Assembly: GCA_964035575.1 (NCBI GenBank)
Contig: OZ037847.1
Location: forward strand, 186,001 to 250,000
Direction: 5' to 3'
DNA length: 64,000 nt
Source of the DNA: Rhynchopus sp. YZ270_cl-10
Lineage: Eukaryota > Euglenozoa > Diplonemea > Diplonemida > Diplonemidae
Below are positions 31,555 to 43,682 of the stretch, in pieces (the stretch's first letter is position 1; each line of letters starts with the position of its first letter). A program made the translations under genes and the position numbers. The notes below the pieces were generated by a model, which saw only the letters and a list, made by a program, of their open reading frames with translations, did not search any database and was not told the DNA's origin.

Positions 31555-32210
31555 CTAAAAAGGAGGGCACATCTCAACGTTTTGGCAGATTTTTTTTTCG
31601 GGAATACGGAAAGAATCGATTTTTTTTGTTGCATAAAAGATATTCAAGGAATGGGGGAAGTCTTTTTTGTTGTATTTTTTAGGAAATGGGATTTTTTTTT
31701 GGGATATGTATTTTCGTCCCTCTCTGGAGGGAGGGAGGGGGAGGTGGGGAGGGATTGCCAAAAAAAGAAATGTCTCCCTTTAAAAAAAAAGTTATTGAAG
31801 GGATTCACAGCCGTTGTGCGAAACACACGACACATTTGAATTTTACATGAAAAACCACCATCTATGACGGTGTTTTTGTTGTAAATCCCAAAATGTGATT
31901 AGGTGCTCCGGTTAGGCCGAATTTGTGAATTACAATCAAACAAAAAAGGAGTAAAAACTGTAATAGACCTCTTTCGCATCTTTAAAAAAAACCCCATTTT
32001 TTTTTTTTTGGGGGGTCAAAAAAAAGCAAAATCTCAGTTTGTAGTGTTACGAAAAAACCTTGTGTTTTTCACCGAACTCTTCTCTTTTTTAAAAAATCCT
32101 ATTGGAAGTCGTCACCAAGTCCAAAAAATTGAAAATTAGGCACCGTTTTAAGAGGGATGACTTATACGAAAACGGGGATTAGGGAGAAAGTCAATAAAAA
32201 AAATAATACT

Positions 32211-32246
32211 TGAAAGATAAATGCCCTCTCGTAAAGACATTTAACA
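32211..32246 (+). repeat. GCCCTC-core hairpin, AAATG/CATTT stem
   Basis: AAATGCCCTCTCGTAAAGAC then ATTTAACAA, with ATAAATG / CATTTAA complementarity. Member of the dispersed family. Confidence 0.55.
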
Positions 32247-33171
32247 AGAACAGTTCGTAAGGTGATCCCTAGACTCTCTTATTCGCTTGGGCACCTAAAA
32301 TATAAGGGAAGATGCATTGGCCCTATAAACGGGTTCAATGTGGTCATCTTCCAAAGAAGAAGAAGAAAAAATGACAAAACCCAATCACCTTCATAGTTCT
32401 ATGCAACGAAGCATCTTTCTCAATTGATAAGGCATCCTCTTCGTACACTCCCAACAGTCTTCCCTGCAGAAGGGAGGTATAAAAAAAAGGAAGCGTTCCT
32501 TTTTTGATAATTTTCAATTTTTTTTTATGGATTATGCAGACTTCTCGCTGGAAATAGTCTTCGCGGATTGTTGGTTTTTTCCGGAAGGTTCAGGTGCTGG
32601 CGGTATCTATTTTTTTGAGGGGGACGCCACACTATTCGCCCACTTTTTCCATAAAGAGGCAAAAAGGGGTAGGAGTGTTTTCAAAAAAAAAGAAAAAGGA
32701 AAAAGAAAATTTTTTTATAATATGAACCTAAGCCCTCTCCTACAACTTAGTCACCTTAGTCACCAAACGACAAGGGATTTTTTTTTTTTTTTTTTTGTAT
32801 TTTTTTTTGTATTGACAAACAAACAGCTCGCTTCCCATGCTGTTACATTACGTTCATGATTTATTTTTTTTTTTGGGGAAATGGAAGTGAACTGGGAGGA
32901 GGAAGGGGGAAGAGGGGGGGAGGGAATGAAAATGGGGAGGAATCGTATTTTTTTTTTTTTTTTTTTTTTTTTTGTTTTTTGTTTTTTTTTTGCCAAAAAG
33001 AGGCTATTACATACTGACAGAAACAAAGCACACCAGTTTTTAGAAGATTTCCTAAAATGCTTCTTATTTTTTTGTTTTTTGTTTTTTTTGAGTGTGTTTT
33101 TTTATATTATTGAATTCGAACTACTACAATAGGATAACAAAAAAGAAAAGGTTTTTTTTTTTTTTTGTAAA

Positions 33172-33209
33172 GATAAACCCAAGCCTCTCTGTGCTTAGTT
33201 GACCTAAAC
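33172..33209 (+). repeat. GCCTC-core hairpin, CCAAGC/GCTTAG stem
   Basis: GATAAACCCAAGCCTCTCTG then TGCTTAGTTGACC. The inner stem is slightly decayed relative to the copy at 29198. Confidence 0.55.
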
Positions 33210-33795
33210 AAAATACAAAAATAATAGAAAAATGGAGAGGGAAAAAAAAATAAAAGTGGAAAATGGTGAGCCAACTAGAAGAAGAAAACAAAAAGGAGAG
33301 GGGAAGAAAAGGAGGCACGTGCCTCTCAGTCCATTCCCACAATCCGTGTTTTTTTATTTTTTCTTTTCTTTTCTGTTTCTTCTTCTCTTCTTTATGAAAC
33401 TGCAGTACGTTGATTTACCCTTTTGAAAAGGGTTGCAAATGGTTTAAAAAAAAAAAAAAACGGGAAAATTCTTGTTTTCTCTATTGTTCTTCTTTGTAAA
33501 CATTTTGCAACGCAAAGCAAAAACGAGTGCATGCTACCCAGTCTCTTCCACCATCTCCATCTCTTATCCCCCCTCCAAAATAAAACATTTTTTTTTTTTT
33601 TTTTTTTTGCGTACGCAAATGGAAACCCTTTGAAGCCTAGTCGGTCTCAGCCAAGAAAAAAAAAAACACCCTATTTTTTTTTTTGAATTTACATACAGTC
33701 CGTACAAACATTTTTTTTTTTTCACACTATCTTTTTTCACCCTTCAAAGATACCCCAAAAACCCCCTATATTTTTTATTCCCCTTATTGGCACTT

Positions 33796-36700
33796 TCAAG
33801 GCCGCTTGATCTGGTCCGGGGGTATTCCTTCGGAGTGGGTGCCGTCCTCAGCCCATTTAACTTCGTACGTTCCGTCGGTGCCGACTGCCCAGATGGTGGC
33901 GTCGTACCAGCTGCCGTCCACGTAAAGGGCACGTACCTTCTCGTCGACGTTGAAGGTGTCGTACTCGTAGTAAGACTGTGAGTAGTACGACTCGTCGTAG
34001 CTCTGCGACGCGCCTCTGCTCTGCGGCTGGTCGTTGTACGTGCTCAGCTCCTTCTGCCTCGCCGGGCTGTCGTACTCCCCATACGGCTGCTGCTTGGGCT
34101 CCTTCTTCTTCTTCATCATCACAAAGATAATCGCCGCCACAATAGAACAACACAAAATGCACGCCGCAACGATCAACGCAATCTCCCAGTCCTCCAGGTT
34201 CGTGTCGCTGTCGTCATCATCAAAGTCCGGGTTCGGAGTGAAGGTGAACGGCGGTGTGACGGACGGGCTGTAGAATGTTGCCTGGGAAGCAGGGTTGTAG
34301 GTGCTGAGCTGGCAGACGTTTCCGGTGTTGAGCTGGCATCTGGAGATGTCGGCGTTGATGGCGTTGAGCGCGTTCTGTGTGTCAGCGGTGGTGGAGGGCT
34401 GGTTGTTGGTGAGGAAGGACAGGTCCGCAATAGAGTTGCTTGCAGACTGCAGTGCAACGGCGCTGCGGTCCATCGTCTGACCGTTGCTGTTGAGGCAGCC
34501 CGTGGTTGGGCACGTTCCACCGTTGAAGCAGAACGTCTCCGGGCACACCCAGTTCAGAACAGGTGACATCGTCAGACCAGCAGCCGTCAGGATCGCCTGA
34601 ATCTTGGCAACCAGGTCCGCCACGTTGAAAGTGGAAAGGAGCTGGCGCAGCGTCAACCAGATCTCCTGTCCAGTGACACCGGGCGTTGTTCCGTCAGAGA
34701 CGGACACAGCAAGGTTGTACACGCTTGTTGCCTGTAGTGAGGTGCGGTGGGGTAGGGGTGTGTGGTGGGGGTAATTGGGGTGGAGATGCAGAACATACCC
34801 CAGCGCTGTTGCGCAGCACACACGACATGGTCGAGGTGCCCACTGCGTTGACGGTGAATCTGAGGATGCTGGTAGAGCCTGCGATGGTCAAAGTGGGGAC
34901 ACCCACGTAGGATGTGGACGGCACGGTGGAGCAGGTTCCGGTCACAGTTGTGTCAGTGATCCCCGAGGTGATGCTCGTGAAGACGTCAGTCAGTGCGTGT
35001 GAACCTCTGCTCACCACAACGGAGTTGCGGATCACGGCAGTAGGGCTGTTTCCGTTGGGGGTGCCACCCACGCAGTTCAGCACAACGTTGACACTGGAGA
35101 ACACAGGGCTTGTCTCGGCCCTCTCCTGCCAAGTGCCTCCCGACATGACGATCCCTGCAGGTCCACGTGCCACAGAGTTGCAGCTGGGCGAGTCGGACAA
35201 CGAGATCATCAGAGCGTACTTGGCCTGTAGTAAATAAAAGTGTGTCACGCACAGTCACTTTTGTAAAGATGCAAAAAAAAATAGAAATGCCCATACCGCA
35301 GTCGTGACACGCCACTGGCCACCGCCGTCAATTGTGGTCTGCGCAGTGCTGGTGCAGAAGTAGAAGAAGTACGCCAGGTCCGCAGACCAGAACGTGGGTT
35401 GCTGCCACAGCTGCTTCGAGTCGTCACGTGTGTACCTCTGGTTCAGGCCCGGGATCAGCGTAAAGCCGCTCGCGTCGAAGGGTGAGCAGTACGGTCCCGT
35501 GGGAGTCGTGCCGTCGGTGATGGTGTATGAAGACGAGCCCACGGAGGACACTGTAGGGAAAGGTGTAATAAACTTTTGGGAGGGGTTTGCATACCGACCA
35601 GCCCGCCACTCATGGCTGCCGCACGCACGGTCGTTGTGCCAATGGTGTTGATGGTGAACGGTCCTGTGTACGTCGGGCTTGTGCCGTCTGGGGTTGATCC
35701 GTCAAGCGTGTACTTGATCTCAGCACCAACGGTGGCGGTGTACGAGATAGTCACCTGCACAGTCGACGGGTACGGGCCGGAGTTCGGGGAGATGATTGGG
35801 GACACTGCGTTGGGACTCTGCGAGACGATGAGAGGTGTGGGGGTGGCGTCCGGTGGGTAGGTGCCCACACAGGGGCACTTGCACTGACCGTTGTGGGTGA
35901 CAGGATCAGAGTTGCCCAACTCATTGGCATCGCAGCTGAAGAACTGCTGGTCACCACCGTTCGTTCCCGGAAGTGGCTGGTTAGAGCATGAGTACTTCTC
36001 GCTGCTCAGGCAGTTCTTGCAGTTCTCGTTTTCGCAGTCGAAAGCACCAGCGTCGAAGACCTGCGACCACCTGTACTCGGCGCCCTCGTGCTGGAGCACT
36101 ACAGTCACGTTCGTGAGCCCGCTTCTCTTTGGCGAGCAGTAGTCAATACGGTATGTCGCAGTCTCGGTCTCAGCCGTCCTCGCGATAATGGCAAGAGCCA
36201 CCTGCTCGAACTGCGACACAAGCGCACCGTTGTTCTCAGCAACAAACACACCACCGGGGGCGAGCCTGTCAAGCGAGGCGCGGTCCAGACCCATCTTTCC
36301 GTTGTCTGTGTGTGGAAAAGGTTTATATGAGTGTATGGACTAATATAGCGTGCAAACTAAGGTGGCTTGCCCTTTGTTGGACAGGGGGCAGCTCACATAC
36401 TCATCTCACCGACAAGACCAACGGCGTAAGTCTCTAGCGGGTAGGTCACACCGGCCAAGGTGGCAAGTGCCTGTGCCTCCGTGGCGCGTGAAGCCTGTGG
36501 TGGTGGTGGGTGTAAACGTGCATGTGGCAGTTGTCATACCTGGTCCGTCCCGTCTGAGAAAATGATCAGGTGGGGCTGCTGTGTCCAGGCAAGGTTCTCG
36601 ACCTGGGGGTTCAGCACGTTGAGGACAATTTGCTGGATGGCACCGTACAGGTTGGTCGAAAAGTCAGTGCAGAAGGTGCCGCCACAGCTCCATCCGTTGA

Positions 36701-39700
36701 TAGCCTGTTGCGGTGTCATGGTGTTGTGGTGGGTGTTTAAACAATGCTTGGATGAGTGTCTCCCGTGCACTCTTCAGACAAAACAAGAGAATCAACGAAC
36801 ATACCGCAAGCAGCTGGTTCTGGTCTGATGTGAACGCGCTAATCTGCTGGATGTCCTGCTTTCCGTCAAACGCAAAGATAGCAACGTAGTGCTTCACAAT
36901 CAACTTCTTGCTCATTTCGTTCAGGTACGTTCTCACGGCCGCACGGATGGCCTCCTCTCCGTCTCCGAGACGCACCGACCCAGATGTGTCCAGAAGAATA
37001 GCGCTGACGACATCGGGGTAGCACACTACACGCGGCTCGGATTCAAACTTCGACACGCTCTCGAGCACGCCGTCGCTGTTCGTCTCGAGGATCTGGAAGT
37101 CAGAGAGCGAGTCACAGACACTCATGCGCAGCTTGGGCATCGGCCACTCGTCGGCACACTGCGGTGTGAAGCGCATCGACACACGCGAATTCCTGTTCAC
37201 CCCAAACTGCGAGTATCCTGCAGGGCGGTTTGCGTCCTGCACAGGAAGCCCGCCGTGCTTGCTGCACGTCACACGGTCACCACGCGCGCATGTCCCCTGT
37301 GGCTCGCAGATGATCGGACCAGGCCCAACAACGTTCGGGCCCGGGTATTCTGCCTCGTTCCCACAGGGGCAGCGGCAGTATCCGTTCCTCTCGACGGGTG
37401 TTGCCCCAGCAGCGCAGGCGAAGTTCTGGTTATCCTGTGTGGGCTGATTGCCGCAGGCGAACTCGCTGACGAGGCCACCGAGGCACTGGTTGCAGTCCTG
37501 CCCACTGACACCACACGTGATGCTCTCCTGTGCGTTGAAGCTCTGTTCCCAGTAGGTCTGCTGGCCGTCGCCCTGTGTGAGCTCAAGCTTGAAGGAGTGC
37601 ACGCCGGTTCTCTTGGGCGAGCAGTAGTCGAGACGGTAGCTCTTGGCTGCGGCAGACGAGATGGCCTGGCCCACTTTGGCGAACTCTGTCTGCAGCCCTG
37701 TCGCGGTCGGGAGGATGAAGAGACCTGCTGGGGCGATCTGCTGCAGACGTGCGGAGTCGACACCACGCATCCACAGGCCCTGCGAGCGCACCTCACCCTG
37801 CAGACCAATCGCAAATGTGCTGATACCGTTGCTGGACGCGATCCTCGCCTCTGCATCTGTGTTGTACTGCGCCTGGTCGGCACCGTCCGTGAAGAGTGCA
37901 ATGAAGGGCTGGCGTGCCACGTTGTCGTTGGTGTTGACGGGGTTGGCTGCGTGGTACGTCGTCAGAAGCTGTGCTCCCTGCACGACGGCACCGTTCAGGT
38001 TGGTCGAGTGGTCCAGGCATCTGTTTCCGTCACACGTCAGCGACGCAATGGCAGTCTTTGCAGCAGCGACACCGCCGAAGTCGGCGAGCCTGATGATGTC
38101 TCTCTGACCGTCAAAGGTGTACACCGACACAACGTGCGAGTTCAGGCCCACACCCAATCCGTCCAGGTAGGCATTCGCGTAGTCCTTCATCCTCTGCAGG
38201 GACCCGTACCCGCGCAGGATCGAGTCACTCATGTCCAGAAGCATAATTGTCGTCACGTGGGCTGTGGGTGTGGGTGTAGGTGTATATGTGCATGTGCAGT
38301 AATCGGCATACCTGGCTGCGGAACACAAGTGATGCGAGGTCTGCTCTCGTACAGGGATACAGGCTTGTAATCTCCGCCTGCGTCGGTCTCGTACAGCTTC
38401 AGGGACGAAAGCCTGTTGTTGGAATATGTGTAAAAAGAAAGTATTTCAACATAATATAGGTTTTACGCGTTCACCCTATTATACATTCAATAAATTGATA
38501 GCATAGGTCTAGGGACCAACAAATATGTTCCCAAAAAGAGAAAAGAAATAAAAGAATGAAGGTGCCTCTCGTGTGCACACATATAAACTAGACAGGGCTC
38601 ATGACACCTCTTAACAAATAACAAACACATACGAAGCGCACGGAGAGAAGGTAAGCCCGCCCACAGGCGATCCATCGCGGCACTGCGGTGTGAAGACAAG
38701 CGACAGCGTCGAGTCTCCGAGGATCTTGAAGTTCGATGCCTGGAAGTTGATCGGAGCCGTGGGGAGACCGTCAGCACAGTTCTTCTGCACAACGAGAGGG
38801 GGGACGGTGGTCTGGTCGTTGGCGGAGCACGTAGTTGCGGAGCACTGGGCAGGGTTCGACGGGCACGCGCATTGCTGCGTCGTGCAGGAGAAGGCAGACC
38901 CACCGGTGCATGTGTACGGGGCAAGCGCACCTCCTGACGCCGATGTGCACGGCTGTGTTCTGGTCGAGCTGATCAGGTTGCGCAGCGCACACTTCGGTGC
39001 GGTCGTGAAGGTATCCGTTGTGTACACGTGCTCGAGCTCGCTCCCCAGCACCGACACAACACGGTTGGAACCGTCCTCAAGCGTGAGCGTGTAGAGGATC
39101 TGTCTCAGGTTGTTGGTGTTGTCCAACGTGACTGCTGTGATGGTACCCATCGTGACCAGTCCTGTGGCGCGGTCCGGCACGTAGGCCACACGCTCCCCAG
39201 AGATGAAGCCCATGCTGGGACCAGTGGTTCCGTCCTTCACGATCATCACGTCCACTGTGTGGGTGCCTGCACGGCGTGGCGAGCAGTACGTGATGCGGTA
39301 CGAACGCGAGTAGTACGGCACAAGAAGCCCAGCAACGGTCTTCGCAAGTCCAGGAAGCGCAGCGGCGTTGGCTCCCAGGAAGGCGGCCTGCTCGTCACCG
39401 GTGATGGCGATGAGGTCCGCCACCTGGGTGGTTCTCTGGGGTGTGGCCGCACCAAGAGCGAACACGAGAAGCCCTTCTCTAGTGAGGGCTGACCTTGCGT
39501 CTGTTGCACCGAACCTACCTGCAAGATCGCGTCCATCGGTGAAGACCACAACAGCGTTGTCATATCCACGTGCAGTGGACGCCGCCACGACTGTGCTAAG
39601 AGTACGACGTGCACGCACCATGTCGGCAGCCTGAATCAGCGAACCGTACAACTCTGTGGACGAGTCGCCACAGAACGCCACACCCGGGGAACCCGAGGCA

Positions 39701-40278
39701 CCACCACAGACAACTCTGTCGACTGCCGCGAGCAGCGCATTCTTGTCCTGCGACCAGTCGCTGACGATCTGGGTTGCGGCACGTCCGTCGAAGCTGTGCA
39801 CAGCGATGGTGGGGAGGCCTGAGTTGCCCTGCTCCTGGCCCTCGAAGAGGCTGAGGATGAGCTGCTTGGCGGCGTCCTTTGTGGACTGCACGTAGCCCTC
39901 GAGGGCGGCGATGGAGTTTGACAGGTCGATGAGGATAATTGTCAGGGACGTGCCGGGCTCCACCTCCACGGTCATCTCGGCCTCGAGGTCCGACACGAAG
40001 TTGCCATCATCGAGCACCTTCCAGTTCTGGGCTGCGGCACAGCTTCCTGAGGCAAGACCCGAGATGGGAAGCCCGTTGCACCACGCCTCCACGCTAATGG
40101 TGACAGTCGAGTCACTCGACACTGAAACAGGTGTGTTCCTCAGGGGCAGGTGCGAAATGCTCGGACATCCCAGCCCCTCAAACACACCGGGAATACGCGG
40201 CGGGCTCACACCCAAAAACTGGGCAACGCTCCCTCCTGCAAGGAGAAGCATCGCCGCCATGGTGGCTGCGACGTGCAT
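33796..40278 (-). CDS. triple-vWA surface receptor with cytosolic Tudor/SH3-like tail
   Basis: Nine exons (40278-38633, 38412-38312, 38261-36805, 36704-36540, 36494-36401, 36305-35595, 35550-35297, 35224-34799, 34731-33796) join in frame to 1929 residues; all introns are GTATG..AG. The signal peptide covers about 1-20. Three vWA domains carry DxSxS metal sites: DLSNS (D118), DMSDS (D592) and DTSGS (D1007), each with a later FTDG/FSDG. Each vWA is followed by a conserved Y-C-S-P-[KR]-R module and a Cys-rich piece. Next comes a chitobiase/hexosaminidase C-terminal-type repeat (EIKYTLDGSTPDGTSPTYTG, about 1350-1420). The membrane helix is about 1800-1824, then KKKK. The tail ends in a Tudor/Agenet-like domain (VDEKVRALYVDGSWYDATIW near 1880). 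This suggests metal-dependent adhesion outside and a protein-binding module inside. An acceptor-like AAACACAG ends at 40285, 6 nt above the ATG. Confidence 0.85.
38562..38578 (+). repeat. GCCTC-core hairpin inside the first intron of the vWA gene
   Basis: GTGCCTCTCGTGTGCAC, with a GTG(C)/(G)CAC stem. It lies within intron 1 (38413-38632) and shows that family members occur in transcribed sequence. Confidence 0.55.
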
Positions 40279-40284
40279 CGCAAA

Positions 40285-40666
40285 CTGTGTTTCTTTTTTT
40301 ATGGGGCGACTTTAGCACACCCTGAAGGCCGTAGTTGTGTTGCCTCCTGTGGTGGTGGGGATTGAGGGAGAGGGAGGGAGGGAGGGAGGGAGGGTCAAGG
40401 AGAGAGGAAAAGGGTCGAATACGGGGTAAAGGGAATCTTTCTGACTGTATACACCACACACACCTTCCCCCCTACCCACTGACAACCGCTGCCGATTGGC
40501 TGAGAAACACAATTCGTCGTTAAAGCCTCTGTGCATTGTGTGCAACACAGGGGATCTTCTGCCCAGAAAGTGGGACAGGCTGGACCACACTGCAATCACA
40601 CTGCAGATGTTCTACCGCACCCCATGAGATGTTCTACTGGAAGTGTACACCGGCCACAAAACACAA
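40285..40666. other. intergenic spacer
   Basis: A 382-bp spacer between the vWA gene and the 971-residue gene. It holds a GGGA tandem run (about 40366-40393) and otherwise nothing I recognise. Confidence 0.5.
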
Positions 40667-43582
40667 TTACTCTGTGCGCTTTGCAGCGTCCCATTCGGTG
40701 TACTGTGCAAAGGTTTCCATGAACTCAAGTCTGGTGCGCAGTTCCTTCGTGCGCGGGCACTCACGCAGTTCCCCACGCACCTTCCCCCTTTCCAGCCAGA
40801 GTTCGCTTATCTCCTCCAGGAATGCGTTCTTCTTTGGCGCAGTGATCGTACTGACGTACCCGTCCGTCACCCAGGGGGGGAGGTTGAGTGTACCTCTCAG
40901 GACCCGCAAGGGCTCGACCTCCGCTTTGTCCCACTGGCGGAGGGACTTGAACTGCAGCATGCACGCTAACTTCGTCTTTCGCACTGTGCCGTGTTCTGTC
41001 GCAATGTCAAGCGCGCCACCTTCACGCTCATCTTCCCGCAGCGCTACTATGATTTGCATGAAGGTGTCACTGTCTGTGTACGCGTCGATGTCGTGCGCGC
41101 GGAACCCAAGGTTCAAGCGCCGTGCCTTGTCCTCGAGAAGACGCTCCCTGTCGAGCAGCTCCTGCTTCCCTGCCTGGCGGGAGTCGTTTCGCCGTGCCTG
41201 TGTGAGTGTCCTGATGGCGACGCTTGCTTTTGTCGACTCTTGTGTTGTGCGCTGGTCCAGCAGATCGCTCGGCCCGAGCGGTGCCTTATGGGCATGCAGG
41301 AAGCTCAGCCCATGTCCCTCTAATGTGTGGACAACCCTGGTGGGGAGGGCACAGCACTGCCGGTAGAGGAGCTCCCCAAACTTGACGACGAGGTCGCGGT
41401 CGTGGAAGGGGAACAGCGCACCGCAGGCAGTGGCCGTGTCGCTGCGGATCTGCTGCACGTACGGCGCCACACACTTCAGACCATTCACAATCATGTTGAA
41501 CTCCTGCGGTGCCTCTAAGTCCGTATATGTCCTCCCGCCAGAAGCATCCACCTCACCGTTCCTCTTCTTCCGCGGTACAAACACCCCAAGAACATCCTCC
41601 CCACAGGCATTCTTCCTCGGAGTCAAAGAGTGCTTAGAAATGAACTGCTTCCCGCTATGGTATGAACAGAGCTGTATCAAATGCGTCAATATGCACAGCA
41701 ACACAGATGCCACGTTGTGGCAGCTTGCATCGTCCTCAGACAGGCACTCAATGTCCTGCACGAGAAGCTCTGCGCACGCTTCACGCTGCCCGCTGTCACG
41801 GGGCACGATCACCACATCCTGCGCCATATTGTCAACCCGCGCAAGCAGACAGTCGGTCACCTCGTACACAACGTCATCTCCGACCTCCCCCTCTTTGTAG
41901 TAAAGGTAATGAAACAACGCACACCCGTCGCTGATGAAGGCTGGCAGCAGACCTATGTCCAACGACTCTTCACTCAGACACCCTACACCCCTTGGCCACG
42001 TAAACCTATCGCCAGCGAGACTTGCACAATTGGTCACTGTGAACTGAGCACCTTTGGAAGGGCTTGCCTCAAGCTTTGCCTCCACCATGAACACGACGTG
42101 CTCTCTGCGGCTCCTGTCGTACGCAGGCGAAGCGAAGATGCCTTCTGCGGGCACCGTGATATCCCCACGCACCTCATCACCCTCGGCCACATGCTTCTCC
42201 ACAGGCAACACCGCAACAAGACAGCAGCGCTCCAGATCCAGCACGTCCACTCCATCCTTCTGATTATCAATGGCAAACCTACTGAACACAAGCACATCCC
42301 CAGGGTCCTTAGGATCCACCCCCTCACAGCCTTCCCTCTTTAAGGACTCCAATGCGGGACAGTCATATGGTTGGCGTGAGTCCAAGCCTTGGAGGGTTGC
42401 ACGGTGGCCTTGGGCGGTTGAGTTGTAGATCGAGGTGATTATGAACTTAGAGCAAAGCGGTGTGAATGTGGGGAGACTGGATTCGACCAGCGGGGCTGTA
42501 TCGCGGTGGGCACCCCAGGGTGCACCGGAGTGCGCGCAGTGTATGGTGCGCACCACACCAGAGGTGACCTCGTTGTCCTTACATTCGAGTCTGCGAAAAA
42601 CTATCGTGTCCTCGACACAGATGAAGCCTTTCTTCCCGCCTTCGTAACCTTCCTTCTCGATGAATGCAGGAAAGATTATCCTCAGTAAGCCACGGGCCAG
42701 ACGCACCCGCTTCTGATGACGTCCATCAAAGCTTTTATTCTCAAGAAATATTTTCCCGTCCTCACCCCCATGCACCCCCACCACCACGTACACATATTCT
42801 ACCACCATCTTCGAGTTTGCAAACACTTCTATTCCGTCTCCGCTTGCTACCTTTTCCAACTTCACGACACATCCTTCGCTCATTGGCACGCTTTCCGCTC
42901 TTTTAAGGAACGTAGTTAATGTGGAACGCTGCAGGGCGTGAGTTAAGAGCGCGAGGTGGATCCTGTCTGGGGTAACCTTTGTCACGCAGAACCAGGCAGC
43001 TACGGTGCTTGGCTTCACGATGCGGGGGGCACTACCACCACCACCCTGATCGGTTGTCACAACAGCAAAGTGCAGCGAACGGCTCACCACCCTCTCATAT
43101 TCCTCTTTGTTCTTGCCCATATCCGGCACACCCACACCACGAAGCTGAGCACGCAAACCCCCCCACGGTGCAACAGCAGGGTGTGCAGACTGTGTGGCGG
43201 AGATCTCAATTTGCGCGTTGTCATCTGCGATTTGAGACACTCCCGACAGCGCAATGGGCACGCAGAACTGCGCAACACGGCTTTTTTCCCAGGTTTTCAG
43301 CAGATACACGTCTGTTGGTACTAAAGCCCCCTCTGTCCCAGGGCGGTGCACGGTGATGCGTTCCTGTTTGAGGTTCTGCAGACTGACGATGTCACCTACG
43401 CGCAGCGGACGAAGCGGTACTAGCCATTCGTTGAAATGCGTCACCAAGGCCACACGGCGTGGGCCATCTGCAACACCCCCACCCACACCACCGCATGTTT
43501 GCATCAACCACACTGCTGTTGAAGCGTCATCTGATGGTAGCTGCACGGTGTGCTCTCCTTTCAGTAAGAATTCTGTGTACAT
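40667..43582 (-). CDS. large unrecognised soluble protein, possible OB-fold start
   Basis: Single exon, 971 residues, no signal peptide or membrane helix. Family not recognised. The N-terminal 110 residues (RPLRVGDIVSLQNLKQERIT, then VYLLKTWEKSRVAQFCVPI) have the cadence of an OB-fold of the kind seen in single-stranded-DNA-binding proteins; this is only a resemblance. The middle is mixed alpha/beta. The C-terminal 200 residues are charged and helical (RTLTQARRNDSRQAGKQELL, RLLEDKARRL) and may form coiled coil. The start at 43582 is the first ATG; AAAAAAG lies 9 nt upstream, a poor acceptor. Base and codon composition resemble the other genes. It sits 389 bp upstream of the vWA gene on the same strand. 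Confidence 0.75.
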   Translation of the reverse strand: MYTEFLLKGEHTVQLPSDDASTAVWLMQTCGGVGGGVADGPRRVALVTHFNEWLVPLRPLRVGDIVSLQNLKQERITVHRPGTEGALVPTDVYLLKTWEKSRVAQFCVPIALSGVSQIADDNAQIEISATQSAHPAVAPWGGLRAQLRGVGVPDMGKNKEEYERVVSRSLHFAVVTTDQGGGGSAPRIVKPSTVAAWFCVTKVTPDRIHLALLTHALQRSTLTTFLKRAESVPMSEGCVVKLEKVASGDGIEVFANSKMVVEYVYVVVGVHGGEDGKIFLENKSFDGRHQKRVRLARGLLRIIFPAFIEKEGYEGGKKGFICVEDTIVFRRLECKDNEVTSGVVRTIHCAHSGAPWGAHRDTAPLVESSLPTFTPLCSKFIITSIYNSTAQGHRATLQGLDSRQPYDCPALESLKREGCEGVDPKDPGDVLVFSRFAIDNQKDGVDVLDLERCCLVAVLPVEKHVAEGDEVRGDITVPAEGIFASPAYDRSRREHVVFMVEAKLEASPSKGAQFTVTNCASLAGDRFTWPRGVGCLSEESLDIGLLPAFISDGCALFHYLYYKEGEVGDDVVYEVTDCLLARVDNMAQDVVIVPRDSGQREACAELLVQDIECLSEDDASCHNVASVLLCILTHLIQLCSYHSGKQFISKHSLTPRKNACGEDVLGVFVPRKKRNGEVDASGGRTYTDLEAPQEFNMIVNGLKCVAPYVQQIRSDTATACGALFPFHDRDLVVKFGELLYRQCCALPTRVVHTLEGHGLSFLHAHKAPLGPSDLLDQRTTQESTKASVAIRTLTQARRNDSRQAGKQELLDRERLLEDKARRLNLGFRAHDIDAYTDSDTFMQIIVALREDEREGGALDIATEHGTVRKTKLACMLQFKSLRQWDKAEVEPLRVLRGTLNLPPWVTDGYVSTITAPKKNAFLEEISELWLERGKVRGELRECPRTKELRTRLEFMETFAQYTEWDAAKRTE

Positions 43583-43682
43583 TGTTTTATACTTTTTTGG
43601 TTATGTTTCTCTGGAACTTTGAATGAATATGAGGGCCTATTTGAGGAGGAAAGGGGGAAAAAAAGATAAGATATACGATGTC

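Larger units (their letters stand above)
27403..33795. other. 6.4-kb gene-free region rich in homopolymers and hairpin repeats
   Basis: No convincing gene. The longest frame (27538-28194, plus, 218 codons) ends in an almost pure Lys/Arg tract from A/G-rich DNA. The region carries many runs of 8-20 A or T, and at least nine members of the GCCTC-core hairpin family, some within 70 bp of each other. A copy of the ~55-bp dispersed repeat lies at 30291-30345. Confidence 0.6.

Noticed and set aside
32527-32859. 110-codon plus-strand frame between hairpin repeats
   Set aside because: It is dominated by Phe and Lys runs from T and A homopolymers and has no motif or homologous copy.
36889-38370. 493-codon plus-strand open frame
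   Set aside because: It lies antisense to exon 3 of the vWA gene, whose minus-strand frame has clear domains. GC-rich exons leave long opposite-strand frames.
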